From Pseudorasbora parva (lineage: Eukaryota; Chordata; Actinopteri; Cypriniformes; Gobionidae): a stretch of 64,000 bases of DNA. Shown in pieces: positions 35,401-46,657 of this stretch. Location: contig NC_090177.1 in the NCBI RefSeq assembly GCF_024679245.1, positions 49,077,353 through 49,141,352 of the forward strand. The letters are read 5' to 3'. The notes under the pieces are model-generated. The model saw only the letters and a program-made list of their open reading frames with translations, was not told the origin of the DNA and searched no databases. How positions within the stretch are numbered: position 1 is the stretch's first letter; each line of letters starts with the position of its first letter. The translations under genes and the position numbers were made by a program.

Positions 35401-35973
35401 TGCACAAAAACACATTATTCACATACACTCTATGTTCACAAATAATGTATCGTTTCAGATTTTGTGCACTTTAACTGTGAATTTGTAGAAGTTTAAAGCT
35501 GTGGTGTTGACCTTGATTTATTGCAATTTTAAGGTGTTCAGCTTTATTTTGATTTTAGTAAATAAAAATGATTTCTCATCTTACACATCAATAGTTTTTC
35601 ACCTCATGTCTTAAGTCACTTGCACGTCTCTCTGCTGTCTAGGACTATATGGATCTTTTTTGCCACATTCCGTATGAGTAAAATACTTAAATACTGTTGA
35701 AATCAGATACTCTTAGACTTTTAATCAAATAGTTATTGAATTAATGACTTGTAATTTGTAATGTATTATTTTTTACTGTAAGGTATCTGTAGTTTTACTC
35801 AAGTATGGTAACGTTACTCTTTACACCTCTTCTTGGCCTATATAATTATTATTCAAATTATTCAAATAATTATATTATTGCATTATACTGATAGAGACAA
35901 TGGACGTACCTGAAAAAGCCTAACTCAGAAGAAGAGACTTGTCTCTTAGAACACATGCTACACAGCAAGACAT
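32456..35973 (-). pseudogene. THAP/P-element-like transposase gene (THAP9-type), nearly complete
   Basis: Exon 1 (35973-35910) encodes MSCCVA, then, after a small indel, SKRQVSSSELGFF, the first half of a THAP C2CH finger; donor GTACGT. Exon 2 starts at 35072 after TCTTGTCAG with RFPFNDKDRLQQWIHN and CSLHFTQDSF, completing the finger. A basic coiled-coil linker follows (KKLKLQRQRINRLKQKV). The catalytic region from about 34525 to 33317 holds CALMMDEMAI and SLTCDGPS, the Asp-bearing strands of the RNase-H-like fold. Positions 33300-32456 hold LSQDHLELFFSAVRARRGYN and the C-terminal YIAGFVVKK block. Breaks are at exon 1, about 34855, about 34530 and about 33320, so it is inactive though little is missing. 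Related fragments are at 16740 and 58696. Confidence 0.85.
35073..35909 (-). other. Intron of the P-like gene
   Basis: Bounded by GTACGT (minus, 35909-35904) and TCTTGTCAG before 35072. It contains a CA-rich microsatellite around 35345-35410. 35100-35340 is matched by 59880-60065 next to the second P-like copy, showing that both copies descend from one genomic gene, not from an mRNA. Confidence 0.65.
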
Positions 35974-38407
35974 GTTCGCACGAGGGACAATGCTAGCAAC
36001 AAGTAAATTGAAGTAGGCTTAAATATAGCAAGATGAAATAACGAAAAGAAGGGAAAAAAAGCAACAAAAAGTTAACACACGTAATTAACAAAATGCCACC
36101 TAAAACACAATAATTAATTGTCTTGAATGATGATCAGGAGTTTCCAAGGTCGAAGAATCACGGCTTTAATAAGTTCTGACTATTGCCAGGTGTTAACATA
36201 AAGCGCAAGCTGACCTCGGAACGGTCACTGATGCGTCACATTGAACATTAATAATAGTGATAATAATACATTTTATTTGTATTGCACCTTACATTAATCT
36301 GTGTTTTGGAAATCAAATCGTATAGTATATGAATAACACAATACAATGAATGTTAATATATTACAATAATATTAATAATAATAATAATATTAATATGCTA
36401 AAAAAGTGATGATTAAAATATTATGCCAACATAGATACGCAACATCGTTTTCCTATTCCCATTTACAGATCTTCTTCGTTTTCTATCTACATCAAACCGA
36501 ATAATAACCTAATAAAAGCCCGCAGCCATATCCCCGTGTCATTTTCGTATATTCATTTTAAATAGTCTCTTAAAATTGCTCATTGTTCTACATGATTTAT
36601 TCACTTAAAACATTTGACCATAATATTCCAGTATATAAAAAATTGTGAGCTAGGTATTAAATCATGTAGTTTGGGCTAATAAATAATGGACAAAAACACT
36701 TCAACAGAAACGTTTTTCTTTATTCCACATGAGGTTTTGGAAGGGATCACATCATCTTCAAGCGTAGATCTGTAAATAAATAAAGGAATAACATTAACCA
36801 CAAATTACATAGAGTTTTTTCTTCTTATATTGAATGTATAATTAATTTCCTGATAATTTATCCATCGTCTGTTACAGGTATACCACATACATCATTATTT
36901 CATGTAGATTATTTTAAACTTGTAATTATTATTTTTCAAATTCCTCAAAAAACGTTGTTAAAATATTATGTCCCGTTGCTTTTGGATCTCTATGGGCTTC
37001 TCCCTTGACTTTATTGGACTTTATAACTCCATGTCCCCCCGATTACATAGACAGTATAAAGATTGCCTGCGAGCTTCTCCTTCTGTCTACTTCTTTTACT
37101 GGTCTATGGTCTATACCGGTCTATACGGTATAGTATAATTTCTCAACTGTGCGACAGAGTCGCGTTGGTTATGACGCAATCGTTAGCCTATTTTTACAAA
37201 AACGGCTTCTACGGGCAGATAATGTAAGATACAAGGTAATGGAGCTTTTTATACATAGTCGTGTTTCTTTAGAAATAAACAATGGACAAATGGAGTCTTT
37301 AAACGCCTCTGATGTAAAGTTATTCACTGTCAAAGTGACTCAAAAATGAATGGGAGTCAATGGGATGCTAACAGCAGGTGATGGCTTGGTTAGCAATGGC
37401 CGCCCCTAGGGGTGGAACGCTTTCCGAGCGCTAGATTACCCCCTTGGCCACTCAGCCCCGGCTGAGGGGGCGTGTTACGGCGGGGAAGTGACGTTGATGC
37501 ATTCCCTCTATTGCTCAACACCGCCCTCGCTTGACGCGCTCCTCCTGTCTTGGACATTTCCTCATTCTGGCTCTGGGAAGAACGAGTCTGTTCTACATTT
37601 CTACGCGTGAACTAAGAAGCTAATAAACACACGATAACTATGGAATAAGGTTTTTGTGTGATTGTTCATGTGATTTCGGCTATTTTATATCAATGGTAGA
37701 TGTTTACATTATGACTGCTAACAAGGTGTAGCGATTAGCTCCATATAAAATGATAAATATAACATATTTTAACATCGGGGAGTTCGTGAGATATTGCAGA
37801 CGCTATGAGTCATTTAAGTTGATCATCGCATCAAATCAGCTGGTACACGGCACGACTGTTTGCACCGCGAGCCGGCCGCGATCACACAAGTTTTCGTGTA
37901 ACACAGACACCGGAGCTTTCAATGTTACTGCTATAGCTTCAGATACAAAAAATAAAGAAAAAATGTGTGCAAATGATTTGTTGAAAAGCAGAGAACAGGT
38001 AAATAGTTAGATAACAGGGAAATAGACCATCTAGGATAGCCTAACATATTGTAAGTCAAACAGCAACAGTCACTAAAATAACTACTCACTGGTAGGCTAA
38101 GGCTCATTTAAAAATTATGGTATTAGACTAGCGCTACATCTACTAGACCAAGGTTAGGCATTTCATGTATTGCTGTCTCCTGAATTAGTAAACCAGTCCC
38201 TCAATAATCATGTTAACTTTGTCTGAATCCCAAGCAATTTACTAGCGTTGCCATAGGAACGCTTCGGCTTTTGCCACCCGGTAGAACGTTTATTACTGTT
38301 GTGACGTCATGGTGAATTGTCCTATAGGACGTTGTGGTGCATTGTGACATAGGATGGTACTTCCAACGGCTCACTATCCACGCCCCTGGCACGAGCTCAC
38401 CACGCCC
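35974..38407 (+). other. Intergenic AT-rich interval
   Basis: 36370-36390 is an AAT microsatellite. 37046-37125 has a 'catagacagtataaag...acttcttttactggtctatgg' fold-back, a variant of the 25695/26461 repeat. 37400-37470 is GC-richer with a palindromic 'cccggctgaggggg' area. No gene recognised. Confidence 0.35.
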
Positions 38408-38410
38408 TAA

Positions 38411-38951
38411 TGGGTCCTGCACACTGTGCGATTTTTCAAAATCCTTTGCGAATGTCCCTTGTCAGACTGTACGAACATGATCGCCATGTCACACTGTAAG
38501 ATCTCAGTTGGCATTAATGTCAGACTGCACGATAGTTAAGGCGCGCTAAAAACGGACTCGCGCAAGAAAACTCACCCGGAGTTTTATATCATCAATGAAT
38601 GACGCGATCGATGACGGTGAGCTGCATTACACGCGGGACTGAAATGCTGGCTACAGAGAAATCTCTAGCTCTCGTTTTGGTCATAGTTTGTCTTGAAAAA
38701 CGGAGATATTTGACTGTCGTCGTAGGAGAAGTCACACTGCAGGATTGTGTGCCAAATCTTCTGACACTGCCAGAATTTCGTCTGAGGTAAAATTTGATCG
38801 CAGTGGTCATTAATCGGCTGCTGGTGAAAATGTCAAACTAACGACCAAAGACGTCAGATTTTTGCCTAGAATCTGAGGAATCTTTTAGGATTTGCTAAAT
38901 TTGCCTCAGGCGGCCAAATCGTGGCCAAAATCGCACAGTGTGCACCCGGCT
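38411..38951. mobile_element. PIF/Harbinger-type MITE, copy 2 (541 bp, TAA duplication)
   Basis: Same orientation and same ends as 17674-18224, flanked by TAA (38408-38410 and 38952-38954). The two copies are nearly colinear, differing by point changes and a deletion of about 10 bp near the left quarter. Confidence 0.87.
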
Positions 38952-38954
38952 TAA

Positions 38955-39679
38955 GAAATGTTTTCCCGTGATCACATGATGAGAACGGCTTCAGTCCAGT
39001 ATGAGCGCTCATGTTACATGAAGTAGAAACATTAAGAATGAAACTCTCGTCACTTGTTTTCAACATCCTAATGAAGAAAATAAAGATAAATAATGCAGTT
39101 GTAAGTACATGTTAAGCTTTTCTTCTGATATTTTGCCGCCCGTCATGTCTACAGATCTGATGAATCCCTCTATAGTTTCTGTTCTCCAAAAGTTTAAAAA
39201 TATATATTTTAAATAAATAATTTTATATTTTGTAAAACAATTGTACAAGTAGTGAATTTGAATAATTCACCAGTTTACATAGGCCTATAACTTGCTTTTG
39301 CATTAAATCATAATGCTTTTTCTCAATATCTGCTAAATGAAAATGCAGATAAATGCATTCTGATCATGTTTTTTTGCTATTACTGAGTTGAAATATGCTT
39401 GGCTATTTCAATATCTGTCGTTAAAAATATCTGTTTTTTGTTTGTTTTGTTCATTTTATTTTTGTCTGAATCACAAGCTGGTTAAATTACTAGATGACAG
39501 TGTGAAGTGTGCTCCAATAAAAAAATGCATTGAACATGAAAACTGTCTTCCTTTGTGCTGTTTTATTTTAAATTTATGGCATGATGTATGGCTAGTCATA
39601 AATGTAACTATTAGCTGACATGTAAATTATTGTTTAAATAAGCCCAAACGAACTGGGAGAGGGCTTTACGGCCGCAATC
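38955..39679 (+). other. AT-rich interval, no gene seen
   Basis: Low-complexity T-rich stretches near 39420-39460. Nothing recognised. Confidence 0.3.
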
Positions 39680-41118
39680 GGGCCGCATTAAAACCGAGCG
39701 CTTGGGCCGCGTTTAACCTGAGCGCTTGGGCCGCGTTTAAACCGAGCGCTTGGGCCGCATTAAAACCGAGCGCTTGGGCCGCGTTTAACCTGAGCGCTTG
39801 GGCCGCGTTTAAACCGAGCGCTTGGGCCGCATTAAAACCGAGCGCTTGGGCCGCGTTTAACCTGAGCGCTTGGGCCGCGTTTAAACCGAGCGCTTGGGCC
39901 GCATTAAAACCGAGCGCTTGGGCCGCGTTTAACCTGAGCGCTTGGGCCGCGCTTAAACCGAGCGCTTGGGCCGCATTAAAACCGAGCGCTTGGGCCGCAT
40001 TAAAACCGAGCGCTTGGGCCGCGTTTAACCTGAGCGCTTGGGCCGCGTTTAAACCGAGCGCTTGGGCCGCATTAAAACCGAGCGCTTGGGCCGCGTTTAA
40101 ACCGAGCGCTTGGGCCGCATTAAAACCGAGCGCTTGGGCCGCGTTTAACCTGAGCGCTTGGGCCGCGTTTAAACCGAGCGCTTGGGCCGCATTAAAACCG
40201 AGCGCTTGGGCCGCATTAAAACCGAGCGCTTGGGCCGCGTTTAACCTGAGCGCTTGGGCCGCGTTTAAACCGAGCGCTTGGGCCGCATTAAAACCGAGCG
40301 TTTGGGCCGCGTTTAAACCGAGCGCTTGGGCCGCATTAAAACCGAGCGCTTGGGCCGCGTTTAACCTGAGCGCTTGGGCCGCGTTTAAACCGAGCGCTTG
40401 GGCCGCATTAAAACCGAGCGTTTGGGCCGCGTTTAAACCGAGCGCTTGGGCCGCATTAAAACCGAGCGCTTGGGCCGCGTTTAAACCGAGCGCTTGGGCC
40501 GCATTAAAACCGAGCGCTTGGGCCGCGTTTAACCTGAGCGCTTGGGCCGCGTTTAACCTGAGCGCTTGGGCCGCGTTTAAACCGAGCGCTTGGGCCGCAT
40601 TAAAACCGAGCGCTTGGGCCGCGTTTAACCTGAGCGCTTGGGCCGCGTTTAAACCGAGCGCTTGGGCCGCACTAAAACCGAGCGCTTGGGCCGCGTTTAA
40701 CCTGAGCGCTTGGGCCGCGTTTAAACCGAGCGCTTGGGCCGCATTAAAACCGAGCGCTTGGGCCGCGTTTAACCTGAGCGCTTGGGCCGCGTTTAAACCG
40801 AGCGCTTGGGCCGCATTAAAACCGAGCGCTTGGGCCGCGTTTAACCTGAGCGCTTGGGCCGCGTTTAAACCGAGCGCTTGGGCCGCATTAAAACCGAGCG
40901 CTTGGGCCGCGTTTAACCTGAGCGCTTGGGCCGCGTTTAAACCGAGCGCTTGGGCCGCATTAAAACCGAGCGCTTGGGCCGCATTAAAACCGAGCGCTTG
41001 GGCCGCGTTTAACCTGAGCGCTTGGGCCGCGTTTAAACCGAGCGCTTGGGCCGCGTTTAAACCGAGCGCTTGGGCCGCGTTTAAACCGAGCGCTTGGGCC
41101 GCGTTTAAACTGAGCACT
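39680..41118. repeat. GC-rich 24-bp minisatellite, about 60 units, 72-bp higher-order pattern
   Basis: The unit is GGGCCGCATTAAAACCGAGCGCTT. Three unit types alternate: one with CATTAAAACCGAG, one with CGTTTAACCTGAG, one with CGTTTAAACCGAG. The order A-B-C repeats as a 72-bp higher-order unit with local expansions and losses. Each unit carries the palindrome AGCGCT. Because 24 is a multiple of three, the minus strand stays open for 492 codons and reads as an 8-residue repeat (LNAAQALG and FNAAQALG types). I regard that frame as a by-product of the repeat length. Flanks are unrelated AT-rich DNA. Confidence 0.95.
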
Positions 41119-42930
41119 CGCAGAGCAATCGGACCTAGATTCATGCCGAGGATTGGCCGAGTGTTTTAGCCTTAATTGGGGCGCTTTCGGCCCGAACAAG
41201 TTTTGCTATCTGGGAAGTTCACCGGTTTAGTTTGTTCACACACTAGGTGTAGGTCTATGAGAGTAAAACACCTTTAAACGAGCAGCAACATCTGGCGTGT
41301 GTGCATTTTTACATTATACTGCAAACACATGATTGTGATATTCACAGTGATACTGAAATGGGACATCCATGTTGTGTTTTTCAGGATTCTTTGATGAATA
41401 GAAAGTTAAACAGCATTAATCTGAAACTGAAAGCTTTTGTAATGTCTTCACTGTCACTTTTGTTAAATGTATTGCATTCTTGCTGAATAAAACCATTAAC
41501 TTTTTAAAATCAAATTCTTACTGACCCCAAACTTTTGAACGGTAGTGTGTAACAAGTATTTCTATGATGTTAAAATCATTTTTAGGATTAAATTGTGCAT
41601 TAATAGGTTGAACAAATCAAATGTGTTTATAGCTGAGAACCTTTTACACACACACACTTCACTGCACACACTGAAATAACACACTGTGCGGAACACTTAA
41701 TAGTTAATTTCCTTTTCTGAATTTGGCAGCCCTAGTCACATCTGTTCAGCCATGTATTATTACTGTTTGGTTTGTTATTGTAGCTATTTTCTTTAAATAT
41801 TCATATGTTACATAATATGTGGCCAAGTGATATAAATACACAGTGCTTCTGTTATGTATTAAAAATGTTCGTGGCCCCTTTAAGAAATCTAATTGTGTTC
41901 TCGCGATACTAGTCGTGTGTTTTAGAAGCGCGCGCGACTAGAGAAGCCATTTCACTGCACGCCAGACAGATCGGCAGAGCTCCATGCTGCAGTGCGAGCG
42001 TCGATCTGATTTACTGCTTTATACCATCATCTGTACAGTTAATATTACTGCAATGTCTTCAATATTCACCAGTGTGTTTCAGAAATTAGTCTGAAAGGAG
42101 ATTTGATGTGTAAGTCTCAGTAGATGCGAGTGAAGGGAAAGGATCGGGTTCGTGAGCTTCATGATTTATGATTTAATTGCAGGTTTATCTGATAAATGAG
42201 TCGATGGGATTGATCAGGTAATGAAGTTATTTCATAGTCAGCGGATCTCTAACTTTAATCCTGCGCCTCAGATGAGTGTTGTTCAGAATGAGCTGGACTA
42301 AACCCAGTGAAAGCTCAGGCGTTTATCTCTCAGTAATGTTAGTGGTGTGGTTAATGTTGTGTATATGACAGTCTTGAGCCCTGACGGTGAGTGTTTCTCG
42401 GTGTAAAACATGTTCGTCTCAGGGATAAACTCATGCATTGGGATTATTCCCAGTGGAGGAGAGAGACTTGAGATCTGGTGGGAAGCTGTGCTCAATAACA
42501 TGACTGCTGGAAATAAAGTGCTTGGTATAAAAAGAATAAATGCACATTTCATTTAATAACAGGACAATTATATCCTAATTACTATTTAATTGTTTAAATC
42601 TGTTTAAAAAAGGACATATAGATGCACAGTATAGTTCTGTCTTGTATTTTATTTGTGGTACTAGAATTTGTCCCTTACCACAGTGTTTATAGATGCTGTT
42701 TCAACCTTTATGGATTAGGCCACCCGTGCACCTCATGCTCGGTGCACTCATTGGTATGCATTAGACTAAGAACACTGTGTTTGTGCAATTTGTTTTGCAG
42801 TCAAAAAAGAACACAAGCACACCAGCTCAGACATTTTCTGGGTTTTTATTTAGAAAAAAAGAGAGAAGAAAAGGATCTTAAAAAAAATCTAAGTCTCATC
42901 TGAAAAAACAAACAAAGACTTGATTTAGTT
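41119..42930 (+). other. Intergenic interval, possible CpG-containing promoter
   Basis: 41517-41550 carries 'ctgaccccaaacttttgaacggtagtgt', the repeat also at 10664. 41870-42130 is relatively CpG-rich ('tctcgcgatac', 'gcgcgcgcgac') and could be a promoter or first exon of an unseen gene. 42775-42800 ('tttgttttgcagtcaaaaaa') resembles 44632 and 46582, which lie next to the recombinase-related units. Confidence 0.35.
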
Positions 42931-43530
42931 TCACTTATTGAGTAACTGCAGCACAGATAGGATTATGGTGATCAACGTACTCAGCAACTGAAACAGCTCC
43001 TCCTCCCCATCCGGCACCTGCCAGGGCTCATCGTCCGGCGGTCGGTCTTCCGCCGGCTGGTGACTTGCCGGTTGACCAGGTGGGGCCTCTGCAAGGGAGA
43101 AGTCAGGGAGCATAGGGACAGCGGGCTCCGAATCCCTAAGAAGCCAGAGCTTCCCTATGGTCACTGATCTCCCTAGCGACCTCACCACCTTTAACCGCGC
43201 CTTCGCCTTCAAAATTATAAAATCAACACTTCAATATTTCTTACATAAGCAGTTTCATACATTAATGTACAACATACAATAAACAACTCTGTCAATCCTG
43301 TCAATTTTAAGCCTGACTTACGGACAAGTCCCCATGAGCCCTCTCCAGGTGCTTCTCAGGATACTTGTACGAGCGGCCACAGAGTTGGCAGTCCAAACTG
43401 GACAGCCTGACTCTCTGGTGCGTATAAAGGAGGAGGAGGAGTCTCTGCTCCCTATTTACCATGTCGTGGACGACAATTAAATGCCTGTTTACATCCACGA
43501 TCTACGACTGGCATAGGGGGCAACGGACTG
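42931..43530 (-). pseudogene. C2H2 zinc-finger gene fragment, two exons, related to the recombinase family
   Basis: Exon A (43530-43322) follows TTTTCATACAG. It encodes two finger-like motifs, CPLCQS...NRHLIVVH and CQLCGRSYKYPEKHLERAH. One TAG (43504-43502) replaces a codon in the first. It ends at GTAAGT. Exon B starts at about 43206 and joins in frame (HGDLS|AKARLKVVRS). It carries SVTIGKLWLLRDSEPAVPM and a Pro/acidic-rich tail, ending in TAA near 42931. I recall multi-copy fish genes in which such fingers, then a PAVPM-like segment, precede a tyrosine-recombinase domain. Here the fingers lie downstream of the recombinase gene on the same strand, so they belong to a separate copy. Confidence 0.55.
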
Positions 43531-43731
43531 CTGTATGAAAAGATAAACGAAAAAAATAGTTCGAACACACAGTGTATATGACACAAAATGATTTAATAAA
43601 CAATCACTGAATAGATCAACTTGCCAGCATTAGTATCTCGATATGGCATTTTCTATGAAGAAGAAGACGACGATGATGATTAAATTAGATGAAGAAAAAA
43701 AATCTCATGAATATATATGTATATTATATAT

Positions 43732-43783
<52 letters not shown>

Positions 43784-44639
43784 AGCACACACACACACGG
43801 TACTAATAAATTACATTAATTTTAATAAAGGTTTGCGAAAGTTCGTGCAGAAAGGCGTGCAATTTAAATGAAAATAAATGTATGAAACGTCAACAAAGGA
43901 AGGATGGCGTTCTGTGACAATGGTCTTAAATAACGCCCCTGGATGGGTGGGCTCAATTAGGCCGAGATATTTATACATGGTTTATAACTCATAATTTTAC
44001 GATCAAGCTTTATGAGCATCATATATTGGTGAACTAAACCAAACTGTACAGTCAGATGTCGAAAAATTTACAAGATGGCATTTATAATAACACATTTGTA
44101 AGCAATTAATATTAAAATGATCGATTGTCTTACCTGATCAGATGAATCTGCGTGATTAATGAGCACATGAGAAGCCCCCCTTGATTGCCATGACAACAAT
44201 CAACAAATAGCCCACTAATCCAAATTGCCCCTCCCACTTTTAGTAAAAAAAATTTAATTATTGTAATAGTTTTTTTTAATACTTATTTTATAATTAAAAA
44301 AAATTCCCATGATTATTTTATTTAATAATAAATTTTTTATATGTATTATTATTTTTTAAATTATTTTTTTAATATATATTTTATATATATAAATATTTTA
44401 TATATATATTTTTAAAAAAAATGTTTTTTTATATATATTTTTTAAAATACTTATTTTATTATAATATTTATAATAATATTTAATATAAATTAAAAAAAAA
44501 AAATTATGGTCATTTTTAAATATTTTTTGTAGATGATATTTCATATTTAATATAGATTTAAATAATTTTTTTGTAATGTACTTTTTTATAATGTACTTTT
44601 TTTTTTACAGTTTAACGTGTGTAAGCTATTTGTTATGCA
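43531..44639 (+). other. AT-rich low-complexity interval with a TA microsatellite
   Basis: 43737-43778 is a (TA)n run followed by (CA)n. 44240-44620 is almost pure A/T homopolymer-rich sequence. No coding potential. Confidence 0.7.
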
Positions 44640-44667
44640 GCCAAAAAGGACAGGACAGTATGAATTT

Positions 44668-44748
44668 TTCACATTTAATGTAATTTTTCATGGATGAAAA
44701 CACCTACTGTACTAAGCACAGTCAGCCAAACGCAGTCGTGTAACTTTC
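44668..44748. repeat. Partial third copy of the 192-bp repeat
   Basis: 'ttcacatttaatgtaa...catggatgaaaacacc' through 'gtgtaactttcag' matches the second half of the repeats at 46180 and 48517. It is followed by GC-rich sequence as at 48709. Confidence 0.6.
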
Positions 44749-44853
44749 AGCTTCCTGGGGCCTTCGGTTCCCGAGATACGGTGACTTCCTGTCCAGCTTT
44801 GAGGGGCCGTTTATCGAAAACCAAACCGAGTTGGATCCCCAAAATTACTCTTA

Positions 44854-45540
44854 GGCCCTGTCCACACGAACACGGGTATTTTCAAAACCGCAGCTTTTTC
44901 TACGCGGTTTGGCTGTTCGTCCACACGCAAACGCTGTAACCGGTTAATCAAACCGGACTTTTTTGAAAACTCCGGCCAGGGTGAAGATTTTTAGAAACTC
45001 CGGTCTGTAGATGAAACTGTCGTGTAGATGGTGAAACCGGAGATTTCGGTTTTTTAAATTGAAGTGCGCGCCGTTCTTTCCTTTGTTTGATATCAGATTT
45101 TCCACATCTCCTTTTGATTTACGTGAGTCGATTATATGCGGTGGACTCCACTAACAGCGCTTATCACATGTATATCCTACAGATGTTCAGTTATTTGTAT
45201 TGCAGAACAAAGGTGCCAGAATGCAATAATACAAAATAGTAAAGCAAGTGTGAAGCTATTACAGTCCACTTCGGCCCTGCACCTGTGTATACAGTTACCT
45301 GTCACTGAGTCCAAAGCAAAGGAACTTGTAGAAGGGTTTCACTTGAGCCCATGGCATCCCTCAGTCAGTGCAATGAATGGGACCCATGTGGAAATCAGGC
45401 AGCCAATCATAGCGTAGTTTTGCGTTCTCATGTGGACAGATTTTTTTTAAAAACCGTGCTTGTGTGGACGCGATTGTTTTTTAAAACGGAGGAGGAAAAA
45501 CTCCGGTAATAAAAATACCCGTGTACGTGTGGACTAGGCC
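44854..45540. mobile_element. Harbinger-derived element with TTA duplication and a transposase remnant
   Basis: GGCCCTGTCCACACGAACAC (44854) is mirrored by GTGTACGTGTGGACTAGGCC (to 45540). TTA flanks both ends (44851-44853 and 45541-45543). Inside, 45230-45417 on the plus strand reads LPVTESKAKELVEGFHLSPW and SVSAMNGTHVEIRQP. This matches the ..GA.DGTH... first-Asp region of Harbinger transposases, with the usual Asp of DGTH changed to Asn. It is therefore an internal-deletion derivative of an autonomous Harbinger, inserted into the GC-rich district. Confidence 0.82.
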
Positions 45541-45543
45541 TTA

Positions 45544-46179
45544 GGAGCCCTTCCAACCCCACCGTCCCCAGTTCCAGGGCCCTCCCGGTTCCACGATATT
45601 AATCGTTACATTTAAAGGGCCTAACTCTGGTCTCCTTATAGCGATTCTGGCAGCACTCGTCTTGTTTAAAACCGTATAGTCGAGCTCTACACACGTTCCG
45701 AGTTTCAAGACGATCCGCCGTGTCCTCGCGGAGAAAATTGGCAAAAAGCACGCGGCACGTTTCAAAATGGCGGCGACCGTGCAGGTCTCCATTCTCCGCC
45801 AACTTTTGCTCATTGCTCCAGAACGCGAGGCCCAATCGGGCTCAAATTTACGTCAAAAACTCTCCGCTGTCCCACGACCTGAATGTGACAGTCGCGGGCC
45901 TCCGGGGCGCCCCCTGGCGGATTGCAAATTTAACCTTCCGAGGGCTCTAGCTCCCGAACGGAGAGGCTTCGGGAGTGAGCGCGTTCTTTAGAGGACGTCG
46001 AGACCTTTCCAACGAGATCTCACACGAGGCCCGGGGCCCCTGCGTTCACGAGAAAATTTTTTTACCGCCCGTTACTCCCGAACCACGGGGCCCAGGAACT
46101 TGGGGAGAACTCGTACGGGACGGGGAGAGCGGCAGCTTTCCAACAAGATCACACACGAGCGTCGGAGTCGCTGGGTTCC
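45544..46179. other. GC-rich module left of the recombinase gene
   Basis: CpG- and GC-rich sequence unlike the AT-rich surroundings. 45890-46100 ('ggggcgccccctggcgga', 'gaggacgtcgagacctttccaacg', 'actcccgaaccacggggccc') is clearly related to 48709-48930 on the other side of the recombinase gene. No gene is supported; the open frames are GC-driven. Confidence 0.6.
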
Positions 46180-46371
46180 CGAACGGGAGCCCAAAACACA
46201 AAGACGTACAGATTTCCAATTACGTAATGGCAGAATAATAACTGACTCCAGGTCTCAGTGTTTATGGGTGATATTTCACATTTAACATACATTTTACGGA
46301 TGAAAACACCTCTACTGATCAGGGCACACTCAAACAAACACACTCATCTAACTTTCAGGTGATTTGAGTGC
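46180..46371. repeat. 192-bp direct repeat, copy A
   Basis: Starts 'cgaacgggag' and ends 'caggtgatttgagtgc'. It matches 48517-48708 in the same orientation with the same length and few differences. The two copies flank the recombinase gene. Confidence 0.85.
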
Positions 46372-46657
46372 TTAATTTACATAGAAAAGGCAGGCCCGTG
46401 GACCTGTTATTTGGGGCCACAGCATAAATTTGAAAATGGAAGTTATGTTTGGGGCTCCCGTTCAGCTATGGAAGGCTCCAGGGCCCCCAAACCAACGCTC
46501 CTCTCTACGCCACAGCACCCCCTGTCGGAAGGGTGTACTTCACCATATGTGATATTCTTTTATTCAGTGCATCAGACACTTGCTTTGCAGCCAAAAAAAC
46601 ATGAGAGTAATGAACTTTTCAACATTTTATTTAAAACAAGAACACATATACAACAAA

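Noticed and set aside
39666..41144. 492-codon minus-strand frame over the satellite
   Set aside because: Entirely explained by a 24-bp tandem repeat whose length is a multiple of three; no start context or non-repeat domain.
45720..46285. Several plus-strand frames of 60-90 codons in the GC-rich left module
   Set aside because: They overlap each other in different frames and fall inside repeated non-coding modules.
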